Assembly (NCBI RefSeq): GCF_032884065.1
Contig: NC_088864.1
Coordinates: 17,116,409 to 17,180,408 of the forward strand
From: Artemia franciscana
Taxonomy: Eukaryota > Arthropoda > Branchiopoda > Anostraca > Artemiidae
Direction of reading: 5' to 3'
DNA length: 64,000 nt
The first letter of the stretch is position 1, and each line of letters begins with the position of its first letter. The notes under the pieces are model-generated. The model was not told the DNA's origin, did not search any database, and saw only the letters and a list, made by a program, of their open reading frames with translations. A program made the position numbers and the translations under genes. Below are positions 22,110 through 33,757 of the stretch, one piece after another.

Positions 22110-24975
22110 CTGAAATACAAGTATTAGATATAATTTTTTTAAAATCAATTATAATAAGCATTAAGGCGATACGATTCCATTAAAAGTTATTTTGCGAATC
22201 CCAGTGTCAGCGAACCGTCTCAAAGACAAAAGGACCATTAGCAAATTCTCCGAGAGGACTAGCTGTAATCTAAAGCTGTCAAGAATTTGTGGTTAGACCG
22301 TGAATTCCGACAGAAAGACAATTAGATTTTACTTCCCTTGATTGTCAATGAATGGGAATAAGGCCACAGGGAATTCCCAAAGCGGCAAAATTATTCGGAT
22401 GATAATTCATTTAAACGAATTTTTAGAGTTTTTCAAGCAAGTATGCTAGAATGTTTTTGGGGTTTCCCTTCCCTGAACTTTAAAAAGTAAACCTACTTCT
22501 TTTAATCGAAACGACAAATTTCACACTTTCTGATAAATTAAATTTCATTAAAACTGAATATATTTATTTCCGGTACAAAACGGGGGAAGTCAAATGTTTT
22601 TCTAAGATTTCTGGAAAAGTAGGCACTGGCTTTTAGTTTTATGCTTTTTATTCAGATAAGACGAGCCTTTAAGGTATTGCATGATTTTAATTAATTTTCT
22701 CAAGAAATATATAAGAAATTTAGTATTCTTTTCTGGAAAAAGATATCTTTCCAATGTTATGCACGAACCATACAATAGTTACTTCTTGAATATGAAAGGC
22801 CAAAAGAGAATAAGAGAGATTACTTTCCTATAATTGCCCAGTAGAAAATGTGCTTTATTCTAAGTGGCTTACACTTGTGATGTATTTTTGCCAATAATAT
22901 TATTTCTTATTTCTGGAGAGACAAATGACTCCGCTTCTTCAAATGTAAGTTGTTTTTATATCTCTAGTGTGAATATTCTAAATCATAAAAAAAAAATAAA
23001 AGTTTTTGAGTCACAAGTTTTTTACGGGTAGTCCCTCTATTTCTCTGTGGATCTAAAACAAAGATTCTTGCTTGGGAATTGAGCGAGAGAAGGGCTCTTT
23101 TATGCAAATAAATTATCCCAAATGAGTGCCATAAATATCAAGCGTATTTCTATCAGAACCAACTATTTTAATTCTTGGAGAACAATATAGGCGACCCCCA
23201 CATATGCTCAGCCTGATTTCATTTAGGATAATTCATGCATGGGATTAAGTAGATGAAAAATATGTACCTTTTATTAATATTAAAAATATAGTCAAAAATA
23301 AAATTTACAGCAGACAGTTTATTTTAAAAATGTGTGCCACTTTTTTTATTTATACAAATATTGTGCTAAAAAGTGCTAACAGTGAATGCCTTCATTCTCG
23401 ATAAAAAACATATTTGGAGTCAGTGTTGCATGAGGCATTTTTTGCGATACATTTTTCCCGATTGGACGAAAACAGGATAGACCGGATGGTCAATATTGCC
23501 AGTTGTCTTTTGTATCCCAGCCAAAATATAAGGATTTTTCTCATTGTTCAATCACTGATTAATATTAACTGTTAATTAAAATTAATTGTTAGGTCTGATC
23601 TCTGATCAAATGGTGTCGCGTCGGTGGAATGTTTATCGCCCGGTGTGTAAGCGTTAGAGTAGCAATTGCAAAAAATCTCGGTAAAAAAAAAATTAAGGTG
23701 CTCAGTAAAAAACACCCAGTTTCGGGCCAATGACCAATGCTAACCAAGTGGATACTACTGAGCGCATATCCGCTTACGAAAAGAATTAAGGTTGACTGGT
23801 TATTGCATAGTAAAACATTGGTATAAATATAATTGATACACTTCCCAACATTCAAAGGATTAAAATTCGTTGTGTGTCTTCGTGTAGGTATGATTGCCAT
23901 TACATGGTATCGCGAAAGTACCGTTTTATGTAGACTATACAGAGTGAAAAGGATACAAAATACCATCTAGGATCCAAGTACCAAATACGAGGGATACCAA
24001 GTACCCATTTTGAAGAGTTAATTCAGAGGGGAATTGTTTCTGATTGTTTCTTAGTAATCCATTTTACTTTAAAACAAGGCCAATTAACCGCTGACTATAA
24101 TTTCAGCAATTAAGGTCATTTCAAACTTCCTCCTAAACTGTAGGCCGACCTAAACTGTGCTACTTGAATAATTTGTGGTTCGTGCCATTGGGCTGCATAA
24201 ATTGCACCCATCCAGCCACTTATGAAAAAAAATTTCTGGAGCTATGTACAGTATCGATTAAATGTGATCTTTAGTCTAATTGCCATAGTGAGCACTGAGG
24301 CAGAAATGATGGTTGACTGCCGTTAAAAGTGATGGTCCTCAAAAGGGCCACAAGAGCGTTTAATGTGCGGTCAAAAGAGCACCCTCCCATTTTCTGGGAT
24401 AATCCATTTTAAGCAACGAGGAGGAAAGTGCAATGGGGAGACTAGTGCACAGGTTTTAACACCTAAGACCCACAGCTAGATTTATGAGGAAAGGGATTGC
24501 AAATCCTTTTCCTAAGATTGAAAATCGCTCACAGAAAATTACGGCCAAAAATGAAATTTTTTGCGTTTCAAACTCATCCCCCAAATCGGTAATGTTTGCA
24601 CAAATGCCAAAGACATAATAATATTAGCACAAAATTAGCTTAAACGGGAAGCACTATTTTAACAGTATGGATACTAGAGAGCAGGGATATCAGATGACTT
24701 TTCTGCGAGGCGAGATGGCTCGTTATACCCTAAAAAAGTTCCTTTTAGTTGCAAATATATTTATTAATGTGTCCATAACGAGAACAAAAAACGCACCTTA
24801 AGCCTTTGCCCTATAAAGTAGCCAATGGAATCAAGGTGTTGTTTGGCGAATCAAAACCAATACAAACCGAAGTGCAGCTTCCCATTTGGAGAAATGATGT
24901 ACACTGACAAACATCAAAGAGCTCAAGTGAACTGATAGCTTGTACATACATAACAAACTATTTGGTTGTCTACAA

Positions 24976-25074
<99 letters not shown>

Positions 25075-25093
25075 ATAATAAGATTGTCCGTAC
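22110..25093 (-). other. Intron before the last exon of the LDIY/RS gene
   Basis: It runs from the donor GAG|GTACGG to the acceptor TTTCAG on the minus strand. About 20 bases inside the donor it enters a long TA microsatellite. The remainder (22.1-24.9 kb) is AT-rich with no convincing extra exon; a 125-codon open frame at 23589-23966 is hydrophobic, lacks splice support and matches nothing. Confidence 0.55.
24976..25070. repeat. (TA)n microsatellite beside a 5' splice site
   Basis: About 95 bases of almost pure TA repeat with one CA interruption. Read on the minus strand it starts some 20 bases after the GT of the exon at 25094-25244. Long Tyr/Ile repeat frames across it are meaningless. 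Confidence 0.95.
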
Positions 25094-25244
25094 CTCATTC
25101 ATTCGTATAATCTTCCCTATTTTTGAGTCCATTATTTCAAAATCGTGAGTACATGAAGGTCGATAGGCTTTAAGCCTTTTCAAGGCATCGTTAGCAATGC
25201 GTCTATCCAAAACAGCTGCTCTTCGAACAATCAACTCGTCATGA
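25094..25244 (-). CDS. LDIY/coiled-coil/RS gene, basic helical exon
   Basis: This is a 151-base exon. On the minus strand the acceptor TTTTTTTCTTTTAG| precedes TCATGACGAG, and the donor GAATGAG|GTACGG closes it. The first base completes a codon begun by AG at the end of the exon at 27452 (AGT, Ser). Fifty codons follow, ending at phase 0. The sequence HDELIVRRAAVLDRRIANDA continues the heptad-like, highly charged character of the preceding coiled coil. It then turns into a short conserved-looking block, KIGKIIRMNE. Both junction phases fit the neighbouring exons without forcing, which is the main evidence. Confidence 0.75.
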
Positions 25245-25331
25245 CTAAAAGAAAAAAAAAGATCAGGAAATCAAGGAAAAAATATTTTTAGTTCGAAAAA
25301 TACCCTATTTTTGTTTGCTTTATTTATTTAC

Positions 25332-25559
25332 TTCTGAACCATAATCTCCATAATTGTGTTGCGAGAGCAACTTTTTTTTTCCAGGAACCCCGATTCCAGC
25401 TTATTCCTAGAAAGTGGTAGGGGTCTAACCTCTGTGGTTTTTACGGAAAGTATGGACCTTAGGTCGGATTGATGAATATGACTTTGCATTTTGGAAAGCT
25501 TCTTAGAACTGTTGCCTGGGGCCAAAAAGGATGGTTTTTGCTTGTCCATAAGCCAGAGC
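25332..25559 (-). CDS. Possible symmetric cassette exon of the LDIY/RS gene
   Basis: An open block of exactly 228 bases lies between a plausible acceptor (TTTCACACCCTATAG|GCT) and a weaker donor (CAGAA|GTAAAT) on the minus strand. It enters with one base and leaves with two, so it fits between the exons at 27452 and 25094 in the same frame. Including or skipping it changes the product by 76 residues with no shift. The encoded peptide is Lys/Ser-rich and ends in TIMEIMVQ, which could extend the helix of the next exon. The intron to that exon would be about 87 bases. It could be a true exon, an alternative exon or chance; only the phase agreement and open frame support it. Confidence 0.4.
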
Positions 25560-27451
25560 CTATAGGGTGTGAAATAAAGTGGAGTTTTATAGCCTAAGTC
25601 AGAGAGAAATATCTGCAGTTATGGAGTCAAGCTTTCGTTTTATCAAACCATATTTCTGTTTTCGAATGGAAAGCTCCATTCTAGCAGGCAAGCAGGCAGG
25701 CACCGGTTTCAAATTGAAGATCAACTAAAATCTATAAGTGGTAAATATATGCCGCGGTTACCTGCCCCCATAGCCAATATATCTTCTTTCAGTAATAAAT
25801 AGAAAATTTACAGAAACAAAAAAGTGGCATTTTCCCACGGGTCCGAAAGTGCTGCCATCTATTGTTCCTACCCATTTCTGTTCGTGATTTCAGTTGAGTT
25901 TATCATTCGGTGTTTCGCACTTGGGATTGTGGTAGAGAAATGGTATCAGATGTGCCTCTTAAACTTTAAAATTTCTCTCATAGCTAAAGAGATTAGTGTT
26001 TATCCTTTGCTCTGTTCTAAGTGATGACGTTAAAACTTGGCCTATGGCAAAAAAGTCAACTTCTGAACTAAGACAGATAGATTTTTTTTCAACGGCAGCC
26101 GATAGGTCTTGATGACCTGATCAAAGTGTCATCCATTTTTTGGTAGAAACATTCCTTCACAAGATATACCAGTTTGAAAGTTTAAAGGGCTTGACAACTT
26201 CAGTAGTAAGGTATACACTGAAACCAAAAATAGACTCATACCAATTCTGAGATATATAGGGGAGTTTTAACCAACAGTTGACTGTTCGCTCATAATCATC
26301 TTCGGCAATGAGGGGTTTCCAACTTTTGCGAGTTGGTGTACCTAGTATTTATTTTAAAATCCTTACAGATTAACAACTTCAGTGTTTAATTGAAGCGAGG
26401 AAACAAAAGCAAAGCGCAACACCTTGCTCGGCAAAGCCGAATGAACGTTGCCGCAAGTCCTCACGTTGCCTATGCAACGTAGATCTAGTTGATATTATAA
26501 TGTGATTAATAATACTGAACGATTCATTTCATTTATTTATATGGTAAAAGCTATCAGTGGGAGGAGCCTCCATACCCAATCAAAATCTTAGCTTGGTAGT
26601 TTATCTTCACGATTTTCAGGTGATTCTCAACAATGTCATACAACATAAGATTTTATTGGTATACAAAAATCTGATTGCATCGACAATTATAGAGGGAATA
26701 TGGGGCGAAAACGTAATTACAATAGTGAAATGTGTGACTGATAAGTGTTTCAGGGTAAACAAGCTATAGATTAATAATTCTATAATAATTTATTTATAAT
26801 TATAATTCTATTATAACTTATAATTCTATAACTATTACTTTAGCCTTAAATATTCATAGAGTCTTTTAATATTAAATTGTTATAAATTAGGCTTAAGGAA
26901 ATATCTCTCGTGTCTCCATTTATGACCAAATTTGTATTTATATGTTTTATTTTTTATCTCAATTGCCTCTTTAAGAGATTTGCGATAGGCAATCTTTTGA
27001 ACCGCAATCTTTTTTAGGCAATTGAATCTCATAGTTAGTTACTTTGGTAGACTGTTGGATGACTTTCATCAAGTAAATGCAGGTGGCACTGTTACTATTA
27101 AAACTAACTAACGCTCAAAGAAGCAGACAACTACTGTCTTTTGTGGTGTTTAATCATTTGTTTAAACTGCATAATGCCTTTATTATATGATTTTATTTTA
27201 TTTCCATTATATGACTAGATATGACTGAGCTAGAAATGGTGCTAGTAGAGTTGTATTTAAGTAGTAATTGAAGTACTACTTAAGTACAAGTTCTGTACTT
27301 AAAACTCAAGCATTACTTAAGTACAATTGTGATCTGGTACTTAATACCTGATACTGAAGTACAGAAATTGGAAGTACTTAATACTTTATACTTAAGTACA
27401 AATTTGAAATACTTGTCACAGCACTGCTAAGGAGTTAAAACAGAAACATAC
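25560..27451 (-). other. Intron of the LDIY/RS gene
   Basis: Between the coiled-coil exon and the cassette candidate I see no further exon. Near 26380-26480 lies a compact structured patch with the hairpin ACGTTGC-CTAT-GCAACGT. Near 27240-27420 there is a block of AGTACTTAAGTAC-like words, immediately next to the donor of the coiled-coil exon. Confidence 0.5.
27240..27420. repeat. AAGTACTTAAG-rich cryptic repeat block
   Basis: AAGTACTTAAG and variants such as TACTTAATAC and GTACTTAAAA recur about a dozen times in 180 bases. Most are self-complementary. The block lies just inside the intron after the coiled-coil exon. A related CCTAAGT-rich patch is seen near 43420-43495. Confidence 0.6.
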
Positions 27452-27600
27452 CTTTTTTGACATTCTGACAGCTGAGATTTAAGCCTTTGAATTTCTGCAA
27501 CTGCTGTTGACAATGTTTGGACACTTTCTTCTAGCTTCTTGATTTTCAGTTTCAAAGCTGCATTTTCGTTTTGTAGCTTTACTATTTCATCTTCATAATG
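27452..27600 (-). CDS. LDIY/coiled-coil/RS gene, coiled-coil exon
   Basis: This 149-base exon is bounded by ATTCTCTTTAG|CATTAT and CAAAAAAG|GTATGT on the minus strand, both good splice sites. It begins at phase 0, matching the exon at 38858, and ends with two bases, AG. Its 49 codons form an almost uninterrupted coiled coil: HYEDEIVKLQNENAALKLK, then KLEESVQTL and IQRLKSQLSECQK, with Leu, Ile and Val at heptad spacing. In FLASH-type proteins a dimerising coiled coil follows the LDLY motif closely. The same order is seen here. Confidence 0.8.
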
Positions 27601-27885
27601 CTAAAGAGAATAAAAAATATAAATGGCAACACTGGAGGCATGGCACTTGGATAGGTGGCAGGTGAAATTGTGACCTGACTTCATTATGGTTTGAATTTGC
27701 ACTAGTCATTTGCTTGCTTGGGCGATTTTTTTTTTACAGTTTTCCTATTGTAAACTAAAACTGAATGCCATCAATTTGTGAAGAACACTGTGGTATCAGA
27801 TTTTGTTTTAGGCACAGTACAATGAAAACTGTCTAAACTTGAATAAACCTACAGAGATATTATTCTGAGCACAGGGTTTTTAGTG

Positions 27886-27966
27886 TGTAACATCCTAACT
27901 CACTTTTCTATTCTAGGTGAGTGGGGTTTTTAATACTTATTTGAATAAAAGATCATAATTTTTGCA
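27886..27966 (+). repeat. 5' LTR (81 bp)
   Basis: It begins TGTAACATCC and ends TTTTTGCA, and contains AATAAAAG near its 3' end as a possible poly(A) signal. AGTG precedes it and the TGG of the primer-binding site follows without a gap. Confidence 0.9.
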
Positions 27967-27980
27967 TGGTGTCAGAAGCC
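27967..27980 (+). other. Primer-binding site of the LTR element
   Basis: TGGTGTCAGAAGCC starts exactly at the LTR end. The leading TGG is complementary to the CCA end of a tRNA. I have not assigned the tRNA. Confidence 0.7.
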
Positions 27981-28029
27981 TCTTAAAGAAGAATGAAAAT
28001 CAGTGTTATCTACCCAACAATGGTTAGAT

Positions 28030-30137
28030 AAGTGACAATCTTAAAGGAGCATGGACAAGATTTAAAAACCATGCAACTCTGATGTTTGAAGGCCCCCTGA
28101 GTGAAAAAATTGAAAAAGTCCAGTGCGCCTTCTTACAAATTTGGTACCTTTTTCATAATCAGTTGAGCAATACATAACCGATTAGGAGATTCTGGCTCGA
28201 AAATGCACCTATTCTACAACAGCTATTACTGAGGAAATGATAGGGGACAGAGTCGTATGTGGAATCTCATCAGCAAAAGTCACAGAAAAACTCTTCCAAG
28301 CAGGTTCCAACCTTACCTTGTCACAAGCAGTTACCATTGCTCAAACACACGTAGAAACCCTGGTGCAGTTCAAAATAATGTCACAATCCAATCCAAGTGG
28401 AAGCCAACCATATTAAGAAACATACATGAAGCAGGAGATTGACATTGTCAAAAAAATCAAAGAAAATAAATTATTCCACGTCAAGCACACAATGCTGTGG
28501 TGGAGAATTCAGCCTCTCACAATTGCCCAGCCAAAGGAAAGATATGCAGCAACTGTGACAAACCAAATCATTTTGCAAAGGTTTGCAAAAGCACTAAAAA
28601 ATCAGTAAACTTTATAAACTAACAACAGCAAAATCACAAGAATGACAGTAGTGATGAGCTATTTACTGATATTATAAATATGGACAAAGGTGATGACTAG
28701 CTGTATGTAAAGATCTTGATCAATGAACAAAGCAATGTCACCTTCAAAATCGATACTGGTGCTCAAGCTAATATCATACCTGAAAGATTTTCCAATATTC
28801 TCATATTCTCAAACGAAGACCATGAATTAACAAGACACTACAGATGCTTACCAGCTTTGGAAGTCAGAAATCCCTATACTTGGAATATATAATCTTAAAT
28901 GAGCATACACAAACGGATGCAACAACACACAACCCTTTTTCGTAGTGAGATGCCCCCATACCAATCCTAGGCTTTGAATCCAGTCGCAAGCTTAAACTCA
29001 TCAAGCTTATCCTGACAGTAGAAAATTCAAAAGTCCTGAAACCAGACCTATTTGCAGAAGAATTCCAAGACTTATTGTATTGGAGAGCTCAAAGGAGTAT
29101 GCCACATTACACTTAAAGAAGGAGCTGAAACCAAAGCTGTACCTGCTAGACATATCCCTGTTTCCCTCCAAGGTAAATTCAAAGAGGAAATAAACAGGAT
29201 GGAAGAGCTTAGAAAAACCAAAAAGGTACTCCACCCATAGATTGGGTAAACGCCATGGTTGTAATTGAAAAGCCTGACAAAGCCTGTGAGTGTGCATTGA
29301 CCCATATGACCTAAACAAGGCTATCAAAAGGCCACATTACCCCATGAAACACATTCAATGAAGCCATCCTTAGACACATTGGGGCAAAGTTCTTCACAAA
29401 ACTAGACGCTTGAAATTGTTATTGGTCTCAGTCCTAGACAAAGAATCATCTCGGCTGACAACCTTCAATACACAATATGGCCATTATAAGTTCAAAAGAA
29501 TGCCAATGCATTATTGATAAGAATGCTTTTGATAAGAATCACAAGAATGCCTATAACAATGCATTATTATAATAATGCATTACTGACCACATTATCATCT
29601 CAGGAAAAACCACTGAGAAACTTAATGCAAATGTTCAAAGTACTCTCATAAGAGCCCATAAAAAGGAGTCAAACTAAACCCCCAAAAATGCATATTCAAG
29701 TGCAATAGCATACCATATTTTGGGCACATGATATCAGAAAACAGGATCCACCCAGACCCACAAAAGGTCTGAGCACTGCATGATATGTGAGCCTCTTCTA
29801 CAATAGATGAACTCCAGACAATATTAGGAATGATGAACTACCATGCAAAGTATATACCCAATCTATCATCAGTAAATGAGCCACTCCGTGTCCTAGGAAA
29901 ACAGCAACAATTTAAGTGGGAACAATAGCATGATGCATCATTCACTAATATCAAGGAATCCATTTGCAGCTCATTAGCATTCTTTGATCCAACAGCAGAC
30001 AATGTAGAGCTACAAGTCAGCACTTCAAAGTTTGACCTTGGTGCCAACCTCAGCCAAAATGGAAAGCCAATCTTCTTTGCATCACGTTCTGCTAAACTCC
30101 ACCAAGCAGAACTACTTGCAAATAGAGAAGGAACTTT
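28030..30137 (+). pseudogene. Decayed gag-pol, 5' part (gag, protease, RT, RNase H start)
   Basis: Around 28250-28600 a gag-like stretch leads to a CCHC knuckle (CSNCDKPNHFAKVC). Near 28750 the retroviral-type protease motif DTGA is intact. From 29100 to 29860 reverse transcriptase blocks appear in shifting frames: LGAKFFTKLDA, then IIISGKTTEKLNANV, then LNPQKCIFKC and YFGHMIS. The second catalytic Asp of the YxDD box is replaced by His (DH). The RNase H start (LQVSTSKFDLGANLSQNGKP) breaks off near 30137, where foreign LINE sequence begins. Many in-frame stops are present, so no functional protein is possible. Confidence 0.8.
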
Positions 30138-30431
30138 ATAGGTATACATTTATTCAGAAAAGAAAACAAACACTATTCGCCATTCGCCTGCTAAGAAAGG
30201 CAATAAGTTTGTAAAGGCAAGCAAGGTTATCACCCTCAGCTAATTAAAAACACATTCATATCACGCTACTCAATACAAAAGAAACTCAACTGATGAAGGA
30301 AGAAAGGAGAAAAAGAGAAAGAGGAAAAAGACAAGAAGAAGACAGATAAAAAATTAACAGAAATTAACAGCAAGTAAATCAGGGAAATGCCTTGAATAGA
30401 ATGACAACCTGGAACAGGGCTTACATCAAAA

Positions 30432-32201
30432 TTATTCACGAGATAAAAGAAACTTCTTTACCCGTGACTTGAAAGCCAGAAGACTAGGCACATTTTTCAC
30501 ACCCTTGGGCAAAATATTCCAAACATGGGGACCATAATGGCGAATCACAAAAGATGCCCGAGTAGTACTCCTAAACTCATGAGTTAAGTTATCAGCTTTT
30601 CTTGTATTATGATCATGATGGTCTCTATTACAAGGAAAAAGATTTTCAAAAGCAGGGGTGAGCAGGTGATTCAAATATTTATACGAGAAAATCGCAACTT
30701 GGTTATCACGAATTTGAGATACATCCATTAACTTATTCTTTTTAAAATGCTCATGATCAGGAACATCATCAGAATCATAAAATTCCGATAATAATTTTAC
30801 AGCTCTATTCTGAAGTTTTTGTACCCTTTTGAAACATGTTACAAAATTACTTGCCCATATAGAGCATCCGTAGCTAATATATGGATAAAATATAGAAAAA
30901 TAAATCATTTTTAGAATCTTTTTTGGGACTAGATTTTTAATTCTTTGCATCACCCCAAGACCTCTGCTTAATTTTTCAGCTATAGCATTTGAATGGTTTT
31001 TCCACGACAGGTTTTCATCAATTAAAAACCCCAAATATTTTGTTGTTGCTACTCTTTTTATCACATTTCCTCGAACCATGATTTGATCATTGCCAACACT
31101 TGACGAAAGTCTTGAGAATATCATGAAAAGAGTTTTAGAAAAGTTTAGGGTTAACAAATTTTGTTGAGAAAAATTTAGAAATTCAGAGACAGCATTATGA
31201 ATTTTATTATACAAAACATCAAGCCAAGGCGCAGCTAGAAAGAGCAAAGCGTCATCTGCAAATAGGATGACATTAGCCTCCGACAGGTAATGCTTCATTC
31301 AATCAATAAAAATGATGAAAAGGAGGGGTCCCAGGATTGACCCTTGTGGGACCCCGCACTCTATTTTCTTTTTTGAAGATAAAAGTGATCCATTCTGTAC
31401 TATCTGATACCGGTCATGTATATATGATGAAAACCACTCAAGGCTTGAACCCCTCACCCCAATCGAGGCAAGAACTTGAATAAGCCCTGAGTGGTCCACC
31501 ATATCGAACGCTTTTCTCATATCCAAAAACACAGCTGCAGGTATAAGACCAGCTTCAAATGAATCATTAATCCAATCAACCAATTTCAGAACTGCCATAT
31601 CTGTAGATAACCCTTTTCTGAACCCAAATTGGTTTTCCATTAGAATTTTTTTCTTTTCAATATAATAACTTAACTGTGCATGTACAACTTTCTCATATAA
31701 CTTAGAGAAAAATGGAAGAATAGATATAGGTCTTCGATTCGATGGGTCATCTTTTTTCCTTCCTTTATGAAGAGGAACCACTCTTGCAATTTTTAGTGCT
31801 TTCGGGAAGACTCCATGATCCAGAGAAAGGTTGATGAGGTGCGTCAAGACAGGTAAGACACTCGTTTTTGCGGCTTTTATGAGTTTCAGTGAAAACTCAT
31901 CCATCCCACTAGAACTCGATTTCATTGCATCCAGGAATTGTGCCACTTCCAGTTCCAAACATCTTGCAAATTCAAAGGAATTCTCACTTGCAGGCTGTCT
32001 TTCAATAACAGATCCAAAACTCACAGATGTGCATAAGCTAGCCCGCGCTTGATCGCAAAGTCTTTTTCCTTCATTTGCAAAATAATGACACAAAAATTCC
32101 GCTATGTGTTGAGAATCAGTAAGACGACCTTCCGTCGTCTCCATGGCTCTCACCTCCTCCCTACTGTGAAAATTACCCAAAAGTTTATTTATTATTTCCA
32201 T
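30432..32201 (-). pseudogene. LINE reverse transcriptase, one internal stop
   Basis: Two frames, 32201-31299 and 31298-30432, are contiguous and in the same phase, separated only by one TGA. The first holds RRPISILPFFSKLYEKVVHA, NQFGFRKGLSTDMAVLKLVD, FLDMRKAFDMVDH and GVPQGSILGPLLF. The second holds the catalytic FADDALLF box and a C-terminal region with SYGCSIWASN and HNTRKADNL ending FKSRVKKFLLSRE. These are canonical LINE reverse transcriptase blocks in order. Apart from the single stop, which lies between the GPLLF and FADD boxes, the domain looks preserved, so this is the youngest-looking LINE in the window. Confidence 0.85.
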
Positions 32202-32234
32202 GTATTTTTCATATTACCTTGATTTTCATGAAAT

Positions 32235-33458
32235 TCATTTGGGAAATGAAGTTTCTGAGCTTTCCGTTTTACTGAATCTAAATATTCCGAAACTTTTTTT
32301 GAATTTTATAAAATTATCATTTGAACGATCCATTAAATAATTCACATAAAGTTGGTTTTCCTTCTTTATTGAAACTAGAATGGCTTTTGTTATCCATGGT
32401 TTCTTAGGAAAATTCCTATTAGGGTTAATTCTCCGTAAGGAACATGTTTCATTCATTACATTAGTCACTATCTCACTGAAGAGGTCATATGCTGCATTTG
32501 GACACTTTTCCTCTATTACACACGAAAAATTCGTTTCATCCATCTTATTTGCAAAACTGTTTAGATTTTTACTTTTCATTTCACGGTAAAACGATGCCCT
32601 TGCACATCGTTTATTTTCCTTTGACTGATTCAGCTTTATTTTACTTATTAAAACAAGGTGATCCGACCCGTCGGACACAATCACATCTGCTTGGGATCTT
32701 TCAAGTAATCCACCATTAACGAAGAAATTATCAACTAAGGTGGCCGAAAGATGCGAAATCCGAGTTGGAATAGTTACAAGAGGAAAACTATCATGTGACA
32801 CCATCATATTAACAAAATCTGAGCTTTTCGCTTTTTTTTAGTAAATCAATATTAAAATCTCCCATCATAAATTTATTTTATTTTCATTGTTAATTTTATC
32901 TAATAACAATTCAAATTCATCAATAAAAAAACTAATATCACTTGACGGATTTTTGTAAATTAACCCCAAAATCAATTTTTTTTCCCCTTCATTTTTTATT
33001 TCTATGAAAAGGGTTTAGATCCTACCTTCCAGCCACAGGGAGAGGTCATCCCTAACCCAATATTGGGTACCATCATTTATCAAAATACATAGACCGCCCT
33101 GCTCCATGGTTGTCCGTTCTCTTTGCTCGCAAACATATCCCGGAAAAGAATAATCCCAGGGCAGTGACTTGCTAGAAAGAAATGTCTCACATAGGCCTAC
33201 AATATACGATTTCTTATCTAGTAAACTTAAAATCTCACATAGAGGAGAATATGCCGTTCTTAGACCTTGACAATTCCAGAACACGATCGCTCTTTCATCT
33301 GCACTCATAGGTTTTGAATACTCATAAAGATTATTTGGATTCACATAATTACTTGGGCAACAATTCAGCAAAAAATTATTGATGCAATCATCATCCCCCG
33401 CAAGCGTGTCACGAGCTTGGCTTCCAAGAATAAACCGGTTTTGTTCAAATTCATTCAA
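32235..33458 (-). pseudogene. LINE apurinic-like endonuclease, frameshifted
   Basis: The N-terminal part (33458-33015) has IVFWNCQGLR and YIVGLCETFL, the start of the exonuclease/endonuclease/phosphatase fold. A middle piece near 32860 reads GDFNIDLL in another frame. The last piece (32807-32235) has ATLVDNFFVN and SDGSDHLVLISKI, the SDH box. At least two frame changes separate the pieces. Confidence 0.75.
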
Positions 33459-33494
33459 AGCGTCATCATATCTGTTATTTAAGGTGACTATTTA

Positions 33495-33496
<2 letters not shown>

Positions 33497-33532
<36 letters not shown>
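33497..33532 (+). repeat. A36 homopolymer inside the LINE
   Basis: A pure run of 36 A on the plus strand (T on the LINE's sense strand) lies between ORF1 and the endonuclease frame. It is at an odd place for a poly(A) tail of this LINE, whose 3' end is at the other side. Confidence 0.95.
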
Positions 33533-33537
<5 letters not shown>

Positions 33538-33757
33538 ATAGGCAGAAAGAAGAAGGAAAAAGAAAGAGATAAACATGAAAGAAACTGACATTTTGGCTAT
33601 AAAATGCAAAGAGGAAAACAAACATACAAGTAGTGCAACAACATAATTTCATAACTCAAAATTATGTGGTCGGATTCGGCAAATGGACCACTTCAGCCAT
33701 AGTTCTAATTTTACAGATCACTCCTGCTGAATCTTTTCCAAAAATTGTCCCGTTGTT

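Noticed and set aside
22110-22148. A signal-peptide-like start (MILKKLYLILVFQASF) on the RS-rich frame
   Set aside because: The hydrophobic residues are read from the intron polypyrimidine tract. A clean acceptor (TTTCAG) lies within it, the exon phase fits the upstream exon, and the rest of the protein is a nuclear RS-type sequence.
23589-23966. A 125-codon minus-strand membrane-protein-like frame
   Set aside because: It lies in an intron, has no splice context or recognisable motif, and its hydrophobicity follows from T-rich DNA.
24923-25234. Long Tyr/Ile repeat proteins across the TA tract
   Set aside because: They are translations of a microsatellite. Only the part before the GTACGG donor is real exon.
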